Shown: positions 1 through 9,689 of the stretch, one piece after another
Layout of the letters: every line of letters begins with the position of its first letter
Position numbering within the stretch: position 1 is the first letter of the stretch
Assembly (NCBI RefSeq): GCF_002803085.1
Contig: NZ_NNBJ01000021.1
Span: 1-64,000, forward strand
Reading direction: 5' to 3'
Length of the DNA: 64,000 nt
Source of the DNA: Streptomyces sp. CB01201
Lineage (GTDB): Bacteria; Actinomycetota; Actinomycetes; Streptomycetales; Streptomycetaceae
Notes under the pieces: model-generated
Told to the model about the DNA's origin: nothing
The model's database searches: none
Seen by the model: the letters and a program-made list of their open reading frames with translations, nothing else
Position numbers and translations under genes: made by a program

Positions 1-208
1 CGGCCATCGGCGTTGGTGAACTCGGTCTGCTTTTCGCTGAGGGTCTTCGCCGAATTCCGACGGGCAAAGGACTCGGCCGCGGAGGGCGGAGACTCGCGGC
101 CGGCCGCCGCTGTGGAGGTGCCGCCGAAGCCAGTGCAGGTACCTCGGTCACGGTACGCAGTGCCCCGACCGTCACAGGCCGGACTATTCGTCGCTTGAGC
201 GAGGTCAC
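1..208 (-). CDS. possible secreted protein, N-terminal fragment at window edge
   Basis: A minus-strand GTG at 208, with AGGA a few bases upstream, opens a short Lys/Arg-rich stretch followed by Ala/Val-rich sequence, as in a signal peptide. Protein-like composition is clearer in a neighbouring frame further left (a stretch reading ESFARRNSAKTLSEKQTEF), so either there is a frameshift or the start is wrong. The gene would continue past the left edge. Family not recognised; weak call. Confidence 0.25.
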   Translation of the reverse strand, partial: MTSLKRRIVRPVTVGALRTVTEVPALASAAPPQRRPAASLRPPRPSPLPVGIRRRPSAKSRPSSPTPMA

Positions 209-721
209 TGATGTCCTTTCAGGCATGGGTGACCGCACATCAGCATTCCCCCCACACACGCATGTAATGTTCGTGTAAATCCCCGCAAGAAAGTACCTCT
301 TTGGTGAAGGCCAAGTCATCACCGGGAGGCGTGAGCTGCCTCACAGCAGTCTCACAAGGTTCTTGTAGGGCCACCTCTGCGCGTGGGCTTACCGGGGATG
401 GTGAGCTTTTAGTGGGCTGGCCCCGGTCGTCCTCAAGAGGCTGAGGCGCTGCCGCGATCCGGGCGGCCTCCGTAGAGCTTGTGAAGGAAACGTAATGTCA
501 TGAGGTTGGGCGCCCGGGCTGAACTCTGACGATAGGCAACTCACTTTGTCGACAAAAGTACTGAGCTGGATGCAATACGTGGATTCCTGCTCGGGGGTGT
601 CCCTTGACCGAAGCAACAGAGGCACCCCCGGGTCGGTGGTAGCGGCGGTGCGCCTCATGGCAGGGCGCGAGTGGCCTGTTCAGCCGCGGCCGGCATACCG
701 GAACCGCCCCTCGGTTCGGGC
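209..721. other. intergenic, no convincing gene
   Basis: The open frames here are short and of poor composition. The only conspicuous feature is the palindrome TTTGTCGACAAA at 545-556, which could be a regulator site but has no evident partner gene. Confidence 0.4.
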
Positions 722-1396
722 TCAACTGCCGTTGGCAGCTCGCTGGCGCTGGATCAGGTCAGCTACGGCCGCCGGGCGGCTCAGGTAGGGCGAGTGGCTG
801 GTGTCCCACATCTCCGCGCGAGAGCAGTGCCCGGCAAAACGGTCCGGAAGTGGAGTCACGATGGTGCGGTCCCGCCGGCCGCGTAGGTAGAGCGACGGGG
901 TGTCCCGCCAACTCACGTGCGTGGGTGTCGCGTTGAAAATCGACAGAGGTTCCGGACGCAGTAACTCCAGCGCACGCGTGGCCGCCGGCTCGCTGATGTC
1001 GCCGAATAGCTTTGTCCGGGCATCGTCCGGGTCGAGGTGAAGGCGCCCGTCCGCGTCCGGCAGCGCGAGCAACCCCTCCCCGGGTTCACCAGGAGTCTCC
1101 GCGAGGATCTTGGCGGGGGACTCGTCGACGTCGAGGATCCAGCTGTTGAGGAAGACCAACGAGGCGGCGCCGCGTACCGTCCCGGCGGTGACGCCCCCGA
1201 AGGAATGTCCCACCACCACCGGCGGCCGCGACGAGCCCGACACGATGGCCTCGACCTTCGCGGTGCTCTCGGCGAGCGACAGCCCGTAGAGATCGGGCAC
1301 CTCCACGGACAGGCCCCGGGAGTGCAGCTGATCGGCTAGGTCGGCGTAGTGAGCGGGCTGGTGCCAGGCTCCGTGAAGAATGATCACATCAGTCAT
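722..1396 (-). CDS. alpha/beta hydrolase
   Basis: This 224-residue protein has the alpha/beta hydrolase layout: an N-terminal strand followed by HGAW (oxyanion region, residues 8-11), the nucleophile elbow GHSFGG (Ser near 65), an Asp in the GRRDR segment and a late His in the DTSHSP segment. The catalytic triad therefore looks intact. It resembles the small cytosolic esterase-like proteins common in Streptomyces. There is no signal peptide and no operon partner, and the substrate cannot be inferred. The start is an ATG at 1396. Confidence 0.8.
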   Translation of the reverse strand: MTDVIILHGAWHQPAHYADLADQLHSRGLSVEVPDLYGLSLAESTAKVEAIVSGSSRPPVVVGHSFGGVTAGTVRGAASLVFLNSWILDVDESPAKILAETPGEPGEGLLALPDADGRLHLDPDDARTKLFGDISEPAATRALELLRPEPLSIFNATPTHVSWRDTPSLYLRGRRDRTIVTPLPDRFAGHCSRAEMWDTSHSPYLSRPAAVADLIQRQRAANGS

Positions 1397-1778
1397 TTGG
1401 GCACGTTAACGCCAATTGCCCGACTGGCACCAGGTTCTCGGCCTGGCTGGAGGGCGTGGAGCCCGGATGCGAGACACGTGGGCCACACGAGTCAAGAACC
1501 TCGCCGCAAAGTGCCGGTTCCACCGCTCGCGGGTGAAGAAGGTGGTGCGCGAGTTGGCGCAGGGCGTACTGCGCCTGAGCCGATCGCAGTGGCCCTGCGC
1601 AACAGGGGTGTTGGGCGCTGGACGGGAAAACGTCGAAGGTCGTGCGGGGTTGCATCCGCGAGAGCGTGCTGTCGGCCGGTTACCCCGTACGGTCCCTACC
1701 GCGTTGCAGAGCTTGGTGGGCCGTCCTTGTGTAGAGGAGACACGAAAACCACAAACCGTGTCACACGAAAGGATTGTC

Positions 1779-2081
1779 ATGCGTCTCCGAGTAGGCATCG
1801 CCGCTCCGGTAGCCGGTCTGGCTGCTACAGCTGTACTCGTTCTCTCCATCAGCCCGGCTGCGGCCGCTACGGACCCCACGCCGCCGGTCGCCCCGCCGGC
1901 AGTGCCCTCTCTGCCGGTGACTCCGCCGGCGGTCCCTCCGCTGCCGGTGACTCCGCCGGCGGTGCCTCCGCTGCCGGTGACCCCGCCGTCACTGCCTCCG
2001 CTGCCGGTGACTCCGCCGGCGGTGCCTCCTCTCCCGGTGACCCCGCCGGCCCTCCCGGTCACCCCGCCCGTTAAGCCGTAG
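1779..2081 (+). CDS. small secreted proline-repeat protein
   Basis: The protein has 100 residues. The ATG at 1779 is preceded by AAAGGA at good spacing, so I prefer it to upstream in-frame starts. A signal peptide (MRLR, then an Ala/Val/Leu-rich core ending near SPAAAA) is followed by a purely repetitive tail of PVTPPAVPPL units, about five copies, ending PPVKP. No catalytic domain or cell-wall anchor motif is visible. It probably acts outside the cell as an extended polyproline-type rod or wall-associated peptide; that role is inferred. Confidence 0.65.
   Translation: MRLRVGIAAPVAGLAATAVLVLSISPAAAATDPTPPVAPPAVPSLPVTPPAVPPLPVTPPAVPPLPVTPPSLPPLPVTPPAVPPLPVTPPALPVTPPVKP
1911..2060 (+). repeat. 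30-bp tandem repeat encoding PVTPPAVPPL
   Basis: Five consecutive 30-bp units begin at 1911, 1941, 1971, 2001 and 2031, each opening CTGCCGGTGA or a close variant. Differences are few and partly synonymous, which points to recent expansion by slippage or unequal recombination. On the other strand the same DNA gives a Gly/Thr/Ser-repeat open frame, which I treat as a shadow. Confidence 0.8.
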
Positions 2082-2268
2082 CGCGGAACTTCCGATGTCC
2101 CTGGGCCGCAACTGTTTCCATCAGTCTGCCTCGGCCGTAGGTCGCGCCCGCGTTTCGGCGTCGGCGCTGGGTCGCCGCTGGACAGTCGGCCCGGGACACC
2201 GGGAGCCTTGGGGGCGGAATCGGACCGGTGCGGGCAGCGGTCGGCGTGAAAGCTGCGGTGCCCGCCTT

Positions 2269-3600
2269 TCAGCAACGGTCGATGGGCTCTGCCGCGGTCA
2301 GCCCGAAGTGGGCGCGGCCGTCGAGCAGGAGCGGCACCAGTGAGCGTAGCGGCTGCCGCAGAGGTGCCATGGCGCCTCCGTCTGGCATTCGGTACAACTC
2401 AAGCCCATGCAGGGCGAGTTGGGTGCCAACGCGTTCGTACTGTGCTGCGGTGAGGCGATAGCCGCAGGGCGGGGGATCGAGAATTTCGGCGGGTCGCGGG
2501 CGGGTGTTGTCCGCACCGGCCAGATAGAGGGGCCCTTGGTCGCGGTGACCGGCGAGGCGAGACCTGGCCGTGGCTGCCTCGATGGCTTCCCGGCGGTCCG
2601 TCATGAAGCTGAACAGGCCGCCGAGTCCGGTCAGTTGGGATGCCACTCGGCGTCGTCTGTTGGCCTCGGGACTCGTCCTCTCCGCCTCGGTCGCGGCGTC
2701 GGCGCGACTCTCGATGAGCAGGGCAATCGCGTGTTTGACGGCCGCCGTGTTGCGCAGGATGCGTTCCTGTCCGTCTCCGGCCACCTGTTTGACGGGGGCG
2801 CCGGTGCCCGGGTCGGTCCAGATTCCATAGGTGCCTGTGCTGAGACCGGCGCTTCGCGCTGCTCGGCGAACGTAGTCACCGGACAGCACCTGCGCCTGCT
2901 CGCGCAGCCCGGGGGAGGTGTTGAGGTTGCGCGGCCACAGGTCGAACAGGTCCTTGTCGTAGTACCCGGGAACAGCCCAGTACTCGTGCAGGTCATAGAC
3001 GACATCGGGGTGCCGGTCACGCAGGACCGTCGCGATGGCGGCCGCCTCCGCGGTCCGCAGAGCCACGTGGTCGCGGTTGATGTCGACGCCTTCTGAGTTC
3101 TTGCGGGTGTTGCTGGCCCGGCCGTCCGGATTGGCCGTCGGGACGACCAGGACCGCGGTGTGTTCCAGGAAGCGCAGCATGGCCCGATCCCTCGTCAGAG
3201 CAAGGTCCCGGACCGTGGTGAGGCACGCCTCACGCCCCGCCGGCTCGTTGCCGTGCTGGCTGCACACGAGAAGCACGGTGGTGGTGGCGCGCTGGGCACC
3301 GATGCGTACCTCTTGCAGCGGACGGCCCTGGCGGGTGGTGCCGATCCGTCGGACCGAGGTCCGCTCGCTGAGCCGGTCGACGGCGCCGAGGAACGATTGC
3401 TCCTGCTCCTGACTGGTCCAGTGCGCCCCGCCGCTGGTCTCGAAGCCGGTCCGGGGCACAGCTGTCGGCTCTCCGCCCGGGCCGTCGGGAACGGCGACGG
3501 CGACGGCGAAACTGCCGAAAGTGAGGCTCAGCGTGGTCAGCAGGGAGAGCCCCACGACGAAGCCAGTGGCGATTGCGCGCCGATGCATAGCGACCCTCAT
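2269..3600 (-). CDS. secreted M14-family zinc carboxypeptidase
   Basis: The 443-residue protein begins with a signal peptide (basic MHRRAIAT, then a long hydrophobic core to about residue 37). The M14 motifs are HGNEPAG (His and Glu zinc ligands), NPDGR and INRD (substrate binding) and DLHE (third zinc-ligand His). It therefore probably cleaves C-terminal residues from peptides outside the cell. The C-terminal catalytic Glu of the family could not be placed with confidence. The start at 3600 could instead be the ATG four codons further in. It stands alone between intergenic regions. Confidence 0.85.
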   Translation of the reverse strand: MRVAMHRRAIATGFVVGLSLLTTLSLTFGSFAVAVAVPDGPGGEPTAVPRTGFETSGGAHWTSQEQEQSFLGAVDRLSERTSVRRIGTTRQGRPLQEVRIGAQRATTTVLLVCSQHGNEPAGREACLTTVRDLALTRDRAMLRFLEHTAVLVVPTANPDGRASNTRKNSEGVDINRDHVALRTAEAAAIATVLRDRHPDVVYDLHEYWAVPGYYDKDLFDLWPRNLNTSPGLREQAQVLSGDYVRRAARSAGLSTGTYGIWTDPGTGAPVKQVAGDGQERILRNTAAVKHAIALLIESRADAATEAERTSPEANRRRRVASQLTGLGGLFSFMTDRREAIEAATARSRLAGHRDQGPLYLAGADNTRPRPAEILDPPPCGYRLTAAQYERVGTQLALHGLELYRMPDGGAMAPLRQPLRSLVPLLLDGRAHFGLTAAEPIDRC

Positions 3601-4308
3601 CCCGTGCTATCGGATCGGAACCCCCTGGGGAACCCGACGCTAGACATCAGCCGACGGTTGTGCACTCCGTGAGAGCCGAAAGGCGCCTGCCGGGGCTGCG
3701 GCCCTGTTGCGTCTTGCCGCGGCAGTCGCTTGCGAAGCCATCTCGATTTCGCCTCTCGCCGGGCCTTCGTACGGCCGGCCCTTCGAGCTGCGGCTTCCCG
3801 GACGGCGGCTCCTTGGGGCGCCGCCCCGCTGCCCCGCCAGGGTCGCGGTTCGACGTCTCGCGTCCTCTGCGGCCGCGACCGGCCACCTCCCTCAACGAGC
3901 TTGGCCTGTGCAGTGGTTGATCGTCAGCAGGTACGTCCGCGCCGCTCCGAGTCGGATCGTTTCGCGGAGTGGAGGCTGTCTCGCGGCCTCCCGGCGACAC
4001 CCACGCTCACGGCCATCGGCGGCCACGTCTCCCCTCCTGCGATGAACAACCTCCGCCTGAACCCTGAACCCTGAACCCTGAACCCTGAACACCGCATGGG
4101 CCCAGAACTGGCAGAGCTGCGGGCGGGCCAGGGGGTGGGGGTGACTGCTCGGCCGGACCAGCTGGAGGAGGGCCGGCACGGCGGACGGACGAGGCACACC
4201 GCTCGCTGCGAGCGAGGGTCTTTCGTTCCGCCGATCTCTCCTGGCCCCTCCGAGGCGCGTTTCGCGGACGAGCGATGATTTCCGGCGGGGGACCGGGTCT
4301 ACGTCTAC
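3601..4308. other. 700-bp intergenic stretch
   Basis: None of the open frames here shows a convincing start, composition or domain. The stretch contains a heptamer tandem repeat (listed separately) and presumably the promoters of the flanking genes. Confidence 0.5.
4056..4090. repeat. CCTGAAC heptamer tandem repeat, five copies
   Basis: Five perfect head-to-tail copies of CCTGAAC occupy 35 bp in non-coding DNA. No associated feature is visible. A slippage-derived microsatellite is the simplest reading. Confidence 0.85.
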
Positions 4309-4926
4309 ATGACTCGAATCATCGCTGACATCTCAATCTCACTCGACGGCTTCGTCACCGGACCCGACCCCGGCCCGGGCAACGGTCTGGGCACCGGCGG
4401 CGATGCCCTCCACACCTGGGTGTTCTCTGACGATCCCCAAGATCGCCGCATCCTGAGCGACGGGACGACCCGGTCCGGAGCCGTCATCCTCGGCCGACGG
4501 CTCTTCGACCTGGTCGACGGGCCGGGCGGCTGGAACGACAACGTCGGCTACGGCGCCCGAGAGGTCGGTAAACCCACGTTCGTCGTGGTGACGAGCGAGC
4601 CGCCGAAGTCCGTACGCCTCACCGACCTCGACTGGCAGTTCATCACCACCGGGCTGCACGACGCCGTCGCCGCCGCACGCGAGGGTGCCGAAGCCGCGTC
4701 CTCGGACAAGGGCCAGGATCTGGACGTCGTTCTCATGGGAGGCGGGGCCCTCATCGGGTCGGCACTCGAAGCCGGCCTGGTCGACGTGTTGAGCCTGCAC
4801 CTCGCACCGGTCGTACTCGGCGCCGGCACCCCGCTGTTCATCGATGGTGTGCGCCACACGCTGACGCAGCGGAGCGTGATCCCGACGTCAACGGCGACGC
4901 ATCTGACCTACGACGTCGTGCGGTGA
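4309..4926 (+). CDS. DHFR-fold / RibD C-terminal-like protein
   Basis: The 205-residue protein starts MTRIIADISISLDGF, the usual opening of stand-alone DHFR-fold proteins related to the RibD C-terminal domain. It also has a GRRLFD segment and an LMGGGALIGSALEAGLVD segment, the nucleotide-binding part of the fold. Members are predicted NADPH-dependent reductases, but few have known substrates. It lies 4 bp upstream of a hydrolase-like gene and is likely co-transcribed with it. Confidence 0.85.
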   Translation: MTRIIADISISLDGFVTGPDPGPGNGLGTGGDALHTWVFSDDPQDRRILSDGTTRSGAVILGRRLFDLVDGPGGWNDNVGYGAREVGKPTFVVVTSEPPKSVRLTDLDWQFITTGLHDAVAAAREGAEAASSDKGQDLDVVLMGGGALIGSALEAGLVDVLSLHLAPVVLGAGTPLFIDGVRHTLTQRSVIPTSTATHLTYDVVR

Positions 4927-4930
4927 TCCG

Positions 4931-5782
4931 ATGACCACTCTCACCACCGGTGACGTCAACAGGATCGATCTGGGCATCGAGTCATTCGGTGACGAGAACG
5001 CGCCACTCGTCCTGCTTGCGGGCGGGACGACGATGCTCTCCTGGCCGGACGCGCTGTGCGTGCGCCTCGCAGCCGGTGGGCGTCGCGTCGTGCGCTACGA
5101 CCTGCGCGACAGCGGAGAGTCGACAACGGCGGACGTGGAGGCGCCCGCCTACACCCTGCGCGACCTTGCCGCTGACGCAGCCGCCCTCGTGGACGCGCTC
5201 GGCGGGGGCCCCGCGCACCTCGCGGGCATCGGAGTGGGCGGGATGGTCGCTCAGGTGGCCGTGCTCGACCATCCTGGCGCGTTCTCGGCGCTGACTCTGG
5301 TCGGTACCCGCTCGGTCGCCCCGGGCCCGCCCGACGACGACCTCCCCGACCACGACCAGGGCACGATGAGTCGACTGTTCGCGCGTCCGATGCCCGACTG
5401 GGCCGACCGCGAGGCGGTAGCCGACTTCATCGCGGCCGGCGCGGAGATCCTCGGCGACGACCCCGTGGCCGCCCGCGCCGTAGCCGCACGCATCTGGGAC
5501 CGCACGCCCCTAAGCACACCCCCGGTCCACATGGCGAACCAGATGGGCATGGTGTTCTCCAGGCTCGACTGCACCCCGCGCTGGCGGGAGCGCCTGTCGG
5601 AGATCGAGGTGCCCACGCTCGTCGTCCACGGCCGCCGGGACCGGTTCTTCCCCGTCGGCAACGCAGAGGCGATCGCGCATGAGATCCCCGGAGCGGAGCT
5701 GCTCGTCCTCAATGGGGCCGCCACCGCGATCCCGGACACGTCGGTCGGCGAGGTCGCTCAGGGGATGCTCGCTCTCGGCTAG
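4931..5782 (+). CDS. alpha/beta hydrolase-fold protein, likely catalytically inactive
   Basis: The 283-residue protein has the overall sequence of aclacinomycin-methylesterase-like alpha/beta hydrolases (oxyanion region LLAGGT, a YDLRDSGES segment, an acid-loop VVHGRRDRFFP). The nucleophile elbow reads GIGVGGM, with Gly (GGC codon) where Ser is expected. The late GxGH motif reads NGAATAIP, with no His. Two of three triad residues are thus missing while the Asp remains. It follows the DHFR-fold gene by 4 bp. A binding or scaffold role, or an inactive paralogue, is inferred. Confidence 0.8.
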   Translation: MTTLTTGDVNRIDLGIESFGDENAPLVLLAGGTTMLSWPDALCVRLAAGGRRVVRYDLRDSGESTTADVEAPAYTLRDLAADAAALVDALGGGPAHLAGIGVGGMVAQVAVLDHPGAFSALTLVGTRSVAPGPPDDDLPDHDQGTMSRLFARPMPDWADREAVADFIAAGAEILGDDPVAARAVAARIWDRTPLSTPPVHMANQMGMVFSRLDCTPRWRERLSEIEVPTLVVHGRRDRFFPVGNAEAIAHEIPGAELLVLNGAATAIPDTSVGEVAQGMLALG

Positions 5783-6020
5783 CGGGACAAGGGATGCCGG
5801 CGCCCAGGTGACCCGTATGCGCATTCGGTTAGGCTGAACGTGGCTGGCGTGCGGGTTCACATGGTGAGGTTCCGGTGCCGAAGGTAGGAACCGTCGGACG
5901 GAACGGGTAGAGGCGGGGCGCAGGTGAGAGACGGTGACCGGGCTTACGCCCACCGGGGATACGACGCCGTGCGGGCGGGGCAGGTAACGCGTTCCGGCGC
6001 CGAGTCTGGGACGGGGCGCC

Positions 6021-6503
6021 GTGGATAAGCTCGTGCTCACTGCTGGAGCCCTGTACGTCATCGTCCTGCTCCGCGCCGCAGGAACGTTCGCCGTGGGGTG
6101 GCTCACCGCTGCCGGTGCCCGCCGCAGCCGGTTCGCCGAGCGGCTTTCCTCGGCGAAGTTCCGTCGCGTCGAGGGGGCGATCCAGCGGTGGGGCGCGCCG
6201 GTGGTGGCCGTCTCCTTCCTGACCGTCGGCTTCCAGACCGCCGCCAACTTCGTCGCGGGCAGTGTGCGTATGCCGCTGTCGCGCTATCTGCCCGCCCTGT
6301 TCGTTGGCGGAGCTGCCTGGGCACTGATCTACGCGACGGCGGGACTCGCCGTGTTCAAGATGCTGGGAAGGTTCTTCGCCGAACAGACGGCCGTCGGAGT
6401 GTCCGCCGTAGCAGTCCTTTGCCTCGTGGCGTGCGGGGTGGTGGTGTACCGCCGAAGGCGGGCGGCCCTGCCTCCCGTCGACGTCGTGCCCGGGGAATCC
6501 TGA
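6021..6503 (+). CDS. DedA/VTT-like membrane protein
   Basis: The protein has 160 residues and a GTG start. An N-terminal hydrophobic segment is followed by a cytosolic stretch, then a conserved-looking middle (RWGAPVVAVSFLTVGFQT, FVAGSVRMPLSRYLPAL) that matches the core of DedA/VTT proteins, in which a re-entrant loop and an Arg-containing motif serve lipid or ion transport. A final transmembrane helix precedes a basic tail. At 160 aa it is shorter than a typical 200-aa DedA protein. Its function is inferred only from the family. Confidence 0.65.
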   Translation: MDKLVLTAGALYVIVLLRAAGTFAVGWLTAAGARRSRFAERLSSAKFRRVEGAIQRWGAPVVAVSFLTVGFQTAANFVAGSVRMPLSRYLPALFVGGAAWALIYATAGLAVFKMLGRFFAEQTAVGVSAVAVLCLVACGVVVYRRRRAALPPVDVVPGES

Positions 6504-6710
6504 GCCCATCTGGCGAATTCCCCGTTCGCCGGCGCCCAGATCCCGTGGCTTCCGCTAGCCGTAATTGCCACAGCCCACATCCCTCAGCCCTCTGCCCACA
6601 GTCCTGGCTCGCGGTGAGCGCCGAATCAGGTTCCGCCGCCTCGCCGGGGGTTCCCTGCCAGGGCCTGCCAGCGGCCGGATCGCGGTGCCGGACGGGCGGT
6701 TGACAGCGGT

Positions 6711-7343
6711 ATGAGGTATGCAGGCGGGATGGATACCGAACGGCTCACCTTCGATGGATGGATCGCCGCTGTGGGGACGGGTTCGGGCACGCGTGTGGTG
6801 GTGGGCCACTGGCCACGGTCTCCGTTCGGCGCGTTCAGCGATGTCATGGTGGAGCGCGCTGATGGGTGGCGGTTGCTGTTGGCACCGAGTGAGGCGACGG
6901 CTGAGTACGTCTCCGCGGTCTACCACTTCGACGAGGTCCGACGCGTTGCGGTGAAGGTGGAGGTGCGGAATGCCGTGTGGGACGTGACCGCCGGCCCCTT
7001 GGACGTGCAGTTCGCCGTCGGGCGTCGGGGCGTTCTGGGACTCGCGCTGCGGGCGGTCCCGCGCCCGTTGGCCAGAAGGCCGCTGTGGGCGGCGCTGGCG
7101 GACGGGCCCGCCCGGCTGATGACCGGTGTTCGTACTCGGGGCAGCTCGCGTCCGGGCTGTCGGCAGTGGTACGCGGCCGGTGACCTGCTGCCGATCGTCT
7201 CCGCCCGGGCCCGGTTCGACGGCAGCGACCTCGGCCCGTTGGCGCCGGTCTCCCCGCCCGTGCGTTTCGGCTTCGCCTCGGCCCCTGCCGCTCCGTCCCT
7301 GGTACGGGTCGTCTCTACCGTGGAGCGCACGCGCTCGGCGTGA
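6711..7343 (+). CDS. conserved hypothetical protein
   Basis: The 210-residue protein has no signal peptide or membrane segment. Codon composition is good and the protein ends cleanly. I recognise no domain; it resembles uncharacterised Streptomyces proteins with a FDGWIAAVGTGSGTRVV-like opening and a C-terminal segment rich in Ala and Pro. The ATG at 6729 is an alternative start. No operon partner is visible. Confidence 0.6.
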   Translation: MRYAGGMDTERLTFDGWIAAVGTGSGTRVVVGHWPRSPFGAFSDVMVERADGWRLLLAPSEATAEYVSAVYHFDEVRRVAVKVEVRNAVWDVTAGPLDVQFAVGRRGVLGLALRAVPRPLARRPLWAALADGPARLMTGVRTRGSSRPGCRQWYAAGDLLPIVSARARFDGSDLGPLAPVSPPVRFGFASAPAAPSLVRVVSTVERTRSA

Positions 7344-7473
7344 TCGACCACGATCGCCGAGATCGGCCAGCCTGACGACGTACTGCGTAAGCGTCCACGT
7401 CTGTCTCCCGCGTGGGCATCCAGGTACCCGACCGCATATTCCGCCCGCGTTCCGCTCGCCCGCGCGCACTCGC

Positions 7474-7884
7474 TCAGGTCATGGGGAGGCTTGTGGATCT
7501 GCATGGGCCAGCAGGGGGGGCGAGTGGGATGCCGGATCGCGTTGCTGCGGTTCGGCATGCGCGCAGCCGGGCTCTGGTCCGGGGCCGGAACTGGGGCACT
7601 TTGCCGCAGCCGCAGGGCTCGCGGCCCTCGTAGCGCAGGCCCTCGTTCAGTACGGCGGCCACGACGGACCATGCCTTGGAGTCATGGCGGTGTGGGGCCG
7701 CGAGATCGTGGCTGGCGCAGACCATCGGATCCGAGCATCGGGGGCACTTGGGCTCGCCAGATCCGAGATGCCGCTTGAACGCCACTCGGCGGCGCAGGCA
7801 CGCGTAGTGCAGCTTGTAAGGCTTCTCGCCGTAGTGGCATACCAGGTGAACGTACGCGGCGGTGTCGCAGCTGGCTTCGTTCAC
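7474..7884 (-). CDS. small Cys-rich (zinc-ribbon-like) hypothetical protein
   Basis: The protein has about 136 residues from a GTG at 7884; the frame stays open upstream to 7989, so the start is uncertain. It contains CPRC and CGCG pairs and several further Cys and His residues, in a pattern I associate with uncharacterised Streptomyces zinc-ribbon proteins opening YKLHYACLRRRVAFKRH. It may bind nucleic acid; that is inference. The neighbouring IS element lies about 90 bp to its right. Confidence 0.55.
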   Translation of the reverse strand: MNEASCDTAAYVHLVCHYGEKPYKLHYACLRRRVAFKRHLGSGEPKCPRCSDPMVCASHDLAAPHRHDSKAWSVVAAVLNEGLRYEGREPCGCGKVPQFRPRTRARLRACRTAATRSGIPLAPPAGPCRSTSLPMT

Positions 7885-8079
7885 GTGAAGTAACAGCGAT
7901 TGGTCAGCACTTGGGGCAGCAGTTAGTGATCTTGAGTGCTGCGGATGTTCACCAGATATGGTTCTGGCTCGCTTCCGTGAAGTGCGCACGCTGAGTGACG
8001 ACCGACGCTCGGATCTGCCTTCGGGAGCTTGCCTGTAAATGACCAGTGCCGATCTTGGTGTGGTCGACAGTGCGGCGTC

Positions 8080-9681
8080 ATGGAAGAGACGTTGCTACGG
8101 CTGGAGGAGCTGCTGGTCCCGTCCATCGCAGACGTAGCGGTGCTGTCGGTGGACGTGAACGACGAGACGATAAGCATCGGGTCCCGAAGTACGGCGGCCG
8201 GGGCAGCGTGTCCTGACTGTGGGAGCCGATCGAGTCGCATACACAGCTCCTACCTGCGGTTTCCCGCCGACGTACCCAGTGCGGGACGGCGGGTGGTCCT
8301 CTGCCTTCGGGTCCGCAGGTTCTTCTGTCCGGACGATTCATGCGGACGGCGGACGTTCGCCGAGCAGATGTCCGGGCTGACCCGGCGGCACAGCAGATGG
8401 ACCGAGCGGTTGCGTTCGACTCTCGCCGCGGTCGGTCTCGCCCTCGCCGGCCGGGCCGGTGCCCGGATGGCACGAGTCTTCGGGGTGTCCGTTAGCCGCA
8501 GCGCGGTGTTGCGGTTACTCGACGCGTTGCCTGACCCGGAGACACCGGCCCCACGGGTGGTCGGCGTCGATGAGTACGCCATGCGCAAGGGCCACGTCTA
8601 CGAGACGGTTCTGGTCGATGTCGAGACCCGAAGGCCGATTGATCTGTTGCCAAACCGGGAGGCGTCCACCCTGGTCAAGTGGCTGGCGAAGTGCCCCGGA
8701 ATCGAGGTCGTCTGCCGGGATCGAGCTCCGTTCTTCGCGGAAGGTGCCACGGCCTGGGGCACCTCAGGCGGTCCAGGTTGCTGACCGGTGGCATCTTTGG
8801 CACAACCTTGGCGAGGCCGCTGAACGGTGCGTCGCCGATCACCGGGCTTGCCTATGGGGCACGGCGCCCGAGCCCCCCTGCCCGGTTGAGGAGCCCGATG
8901 CCCCAACGGACAGTTCTGGCTCGCCGTGGCCCACCGGCCACCGGTTCGCCGACCGGACTCGGGCCAACCATGCGGCCGTCCACGCACTGCTCGCCGCCGG
9001 CCACAGCCGCCGTACGATCCAATGCCAACTCGGCATGACGTACCGCACTTTCAAACTCCTCGCCGACGCCACCGCGCCGGAGGATCTCTTCCGCGGCCAA
9101 TGGCAGGGGCTCCCTTCGTGCTCGATGAGTACAAGCCCTACCTGGACGATCGTTGGAACCAAGGCTGCACCAACGCGTGGAAGGCATGGGAGGAGATCGT
9201 GCCGCTCGGCTACAAGGGCAGCTACCAGCGAGTTGGCGCCTACTTCCGCACCAAGCGCCTCTCGACAGATCCAGTCACTGCGCCACCGCCTTCACCTCGC
9301 ACGGTCGCCGGCTGGATCCTCCGCCACCCCGACACCCTCACCGAGGCCGAACAGCTCCGCCTCAAGGCCGTCCTGGTCCACTGCCCCGAACTGGATGCAC
9401 TCACCGGACATGTCCGGTCCTTCGCCGAGATCTTCACCGAGCGGCTAGGCCAGCGGCTGCCCGCGTGGCTCGATGCCGTCCGCAACGACAACCTGCCCGG
9501 CCTCCACAGCCTTGCCGCCGGTATCGACCGCGACCGCGACGCTGTCATCGCCGGTCTCACCCTGCCCTGGAACTCTGGTGTCGCAGAGGGGCACGTCAAC
9601 CGGATCAAGATGCTCAAACGGCAGATGTTCGGCCGAGCCGGATTCCCGCTCCTGCGAAAGCGAGTACTGCTCTACAGGTGA
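8080..9681 (+). pseudogene. ISL3-family transposase with two frameshifts
   Basis: The start ATG at 8080 gives an ISL3 transposase: an N-terminal CPDCG zinc finger, then GVDEYAMRKGHVYETV. The reading frame moves by one near 8,740-8,770 (continuing as QAVQVADRWHLWHNLGEA) and returns near 9,110 (continuing as FVLDEYKPYLDDRWNQG and ending in the family C-terminus LLRKRVLL). Two shifts mean no full-length protein, so the element is dead. No terminal inverted repeats were found, and the right end is only 8 bp from the next gene, so that terminus has probably been lost. Confidence 0.85.
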
Positions 9682-9689
9682 CCGATGCG

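Noticed and set aside
545..556. TTTGTCGACAAA palindrome as an operator
   Set aside because: No gene starts nearby and no second copy was noticed; a chance palindrome is as likely.
1406..2275. 289-residue minus-strand frame with GGVTGSGGTA repeats
   Set aside because: It is the complement of the 30-bp repeat of the proline-rich gene, which has a signal peptide and a Shine-Dalgarno sequence; the antisense frame has neither.
4056..4090. CRISPR-like repeat
   Set aside because: Seven-base units without spacers; a simple microsatellite. No CRISPR array or cas gene is seen anywhere in the window.
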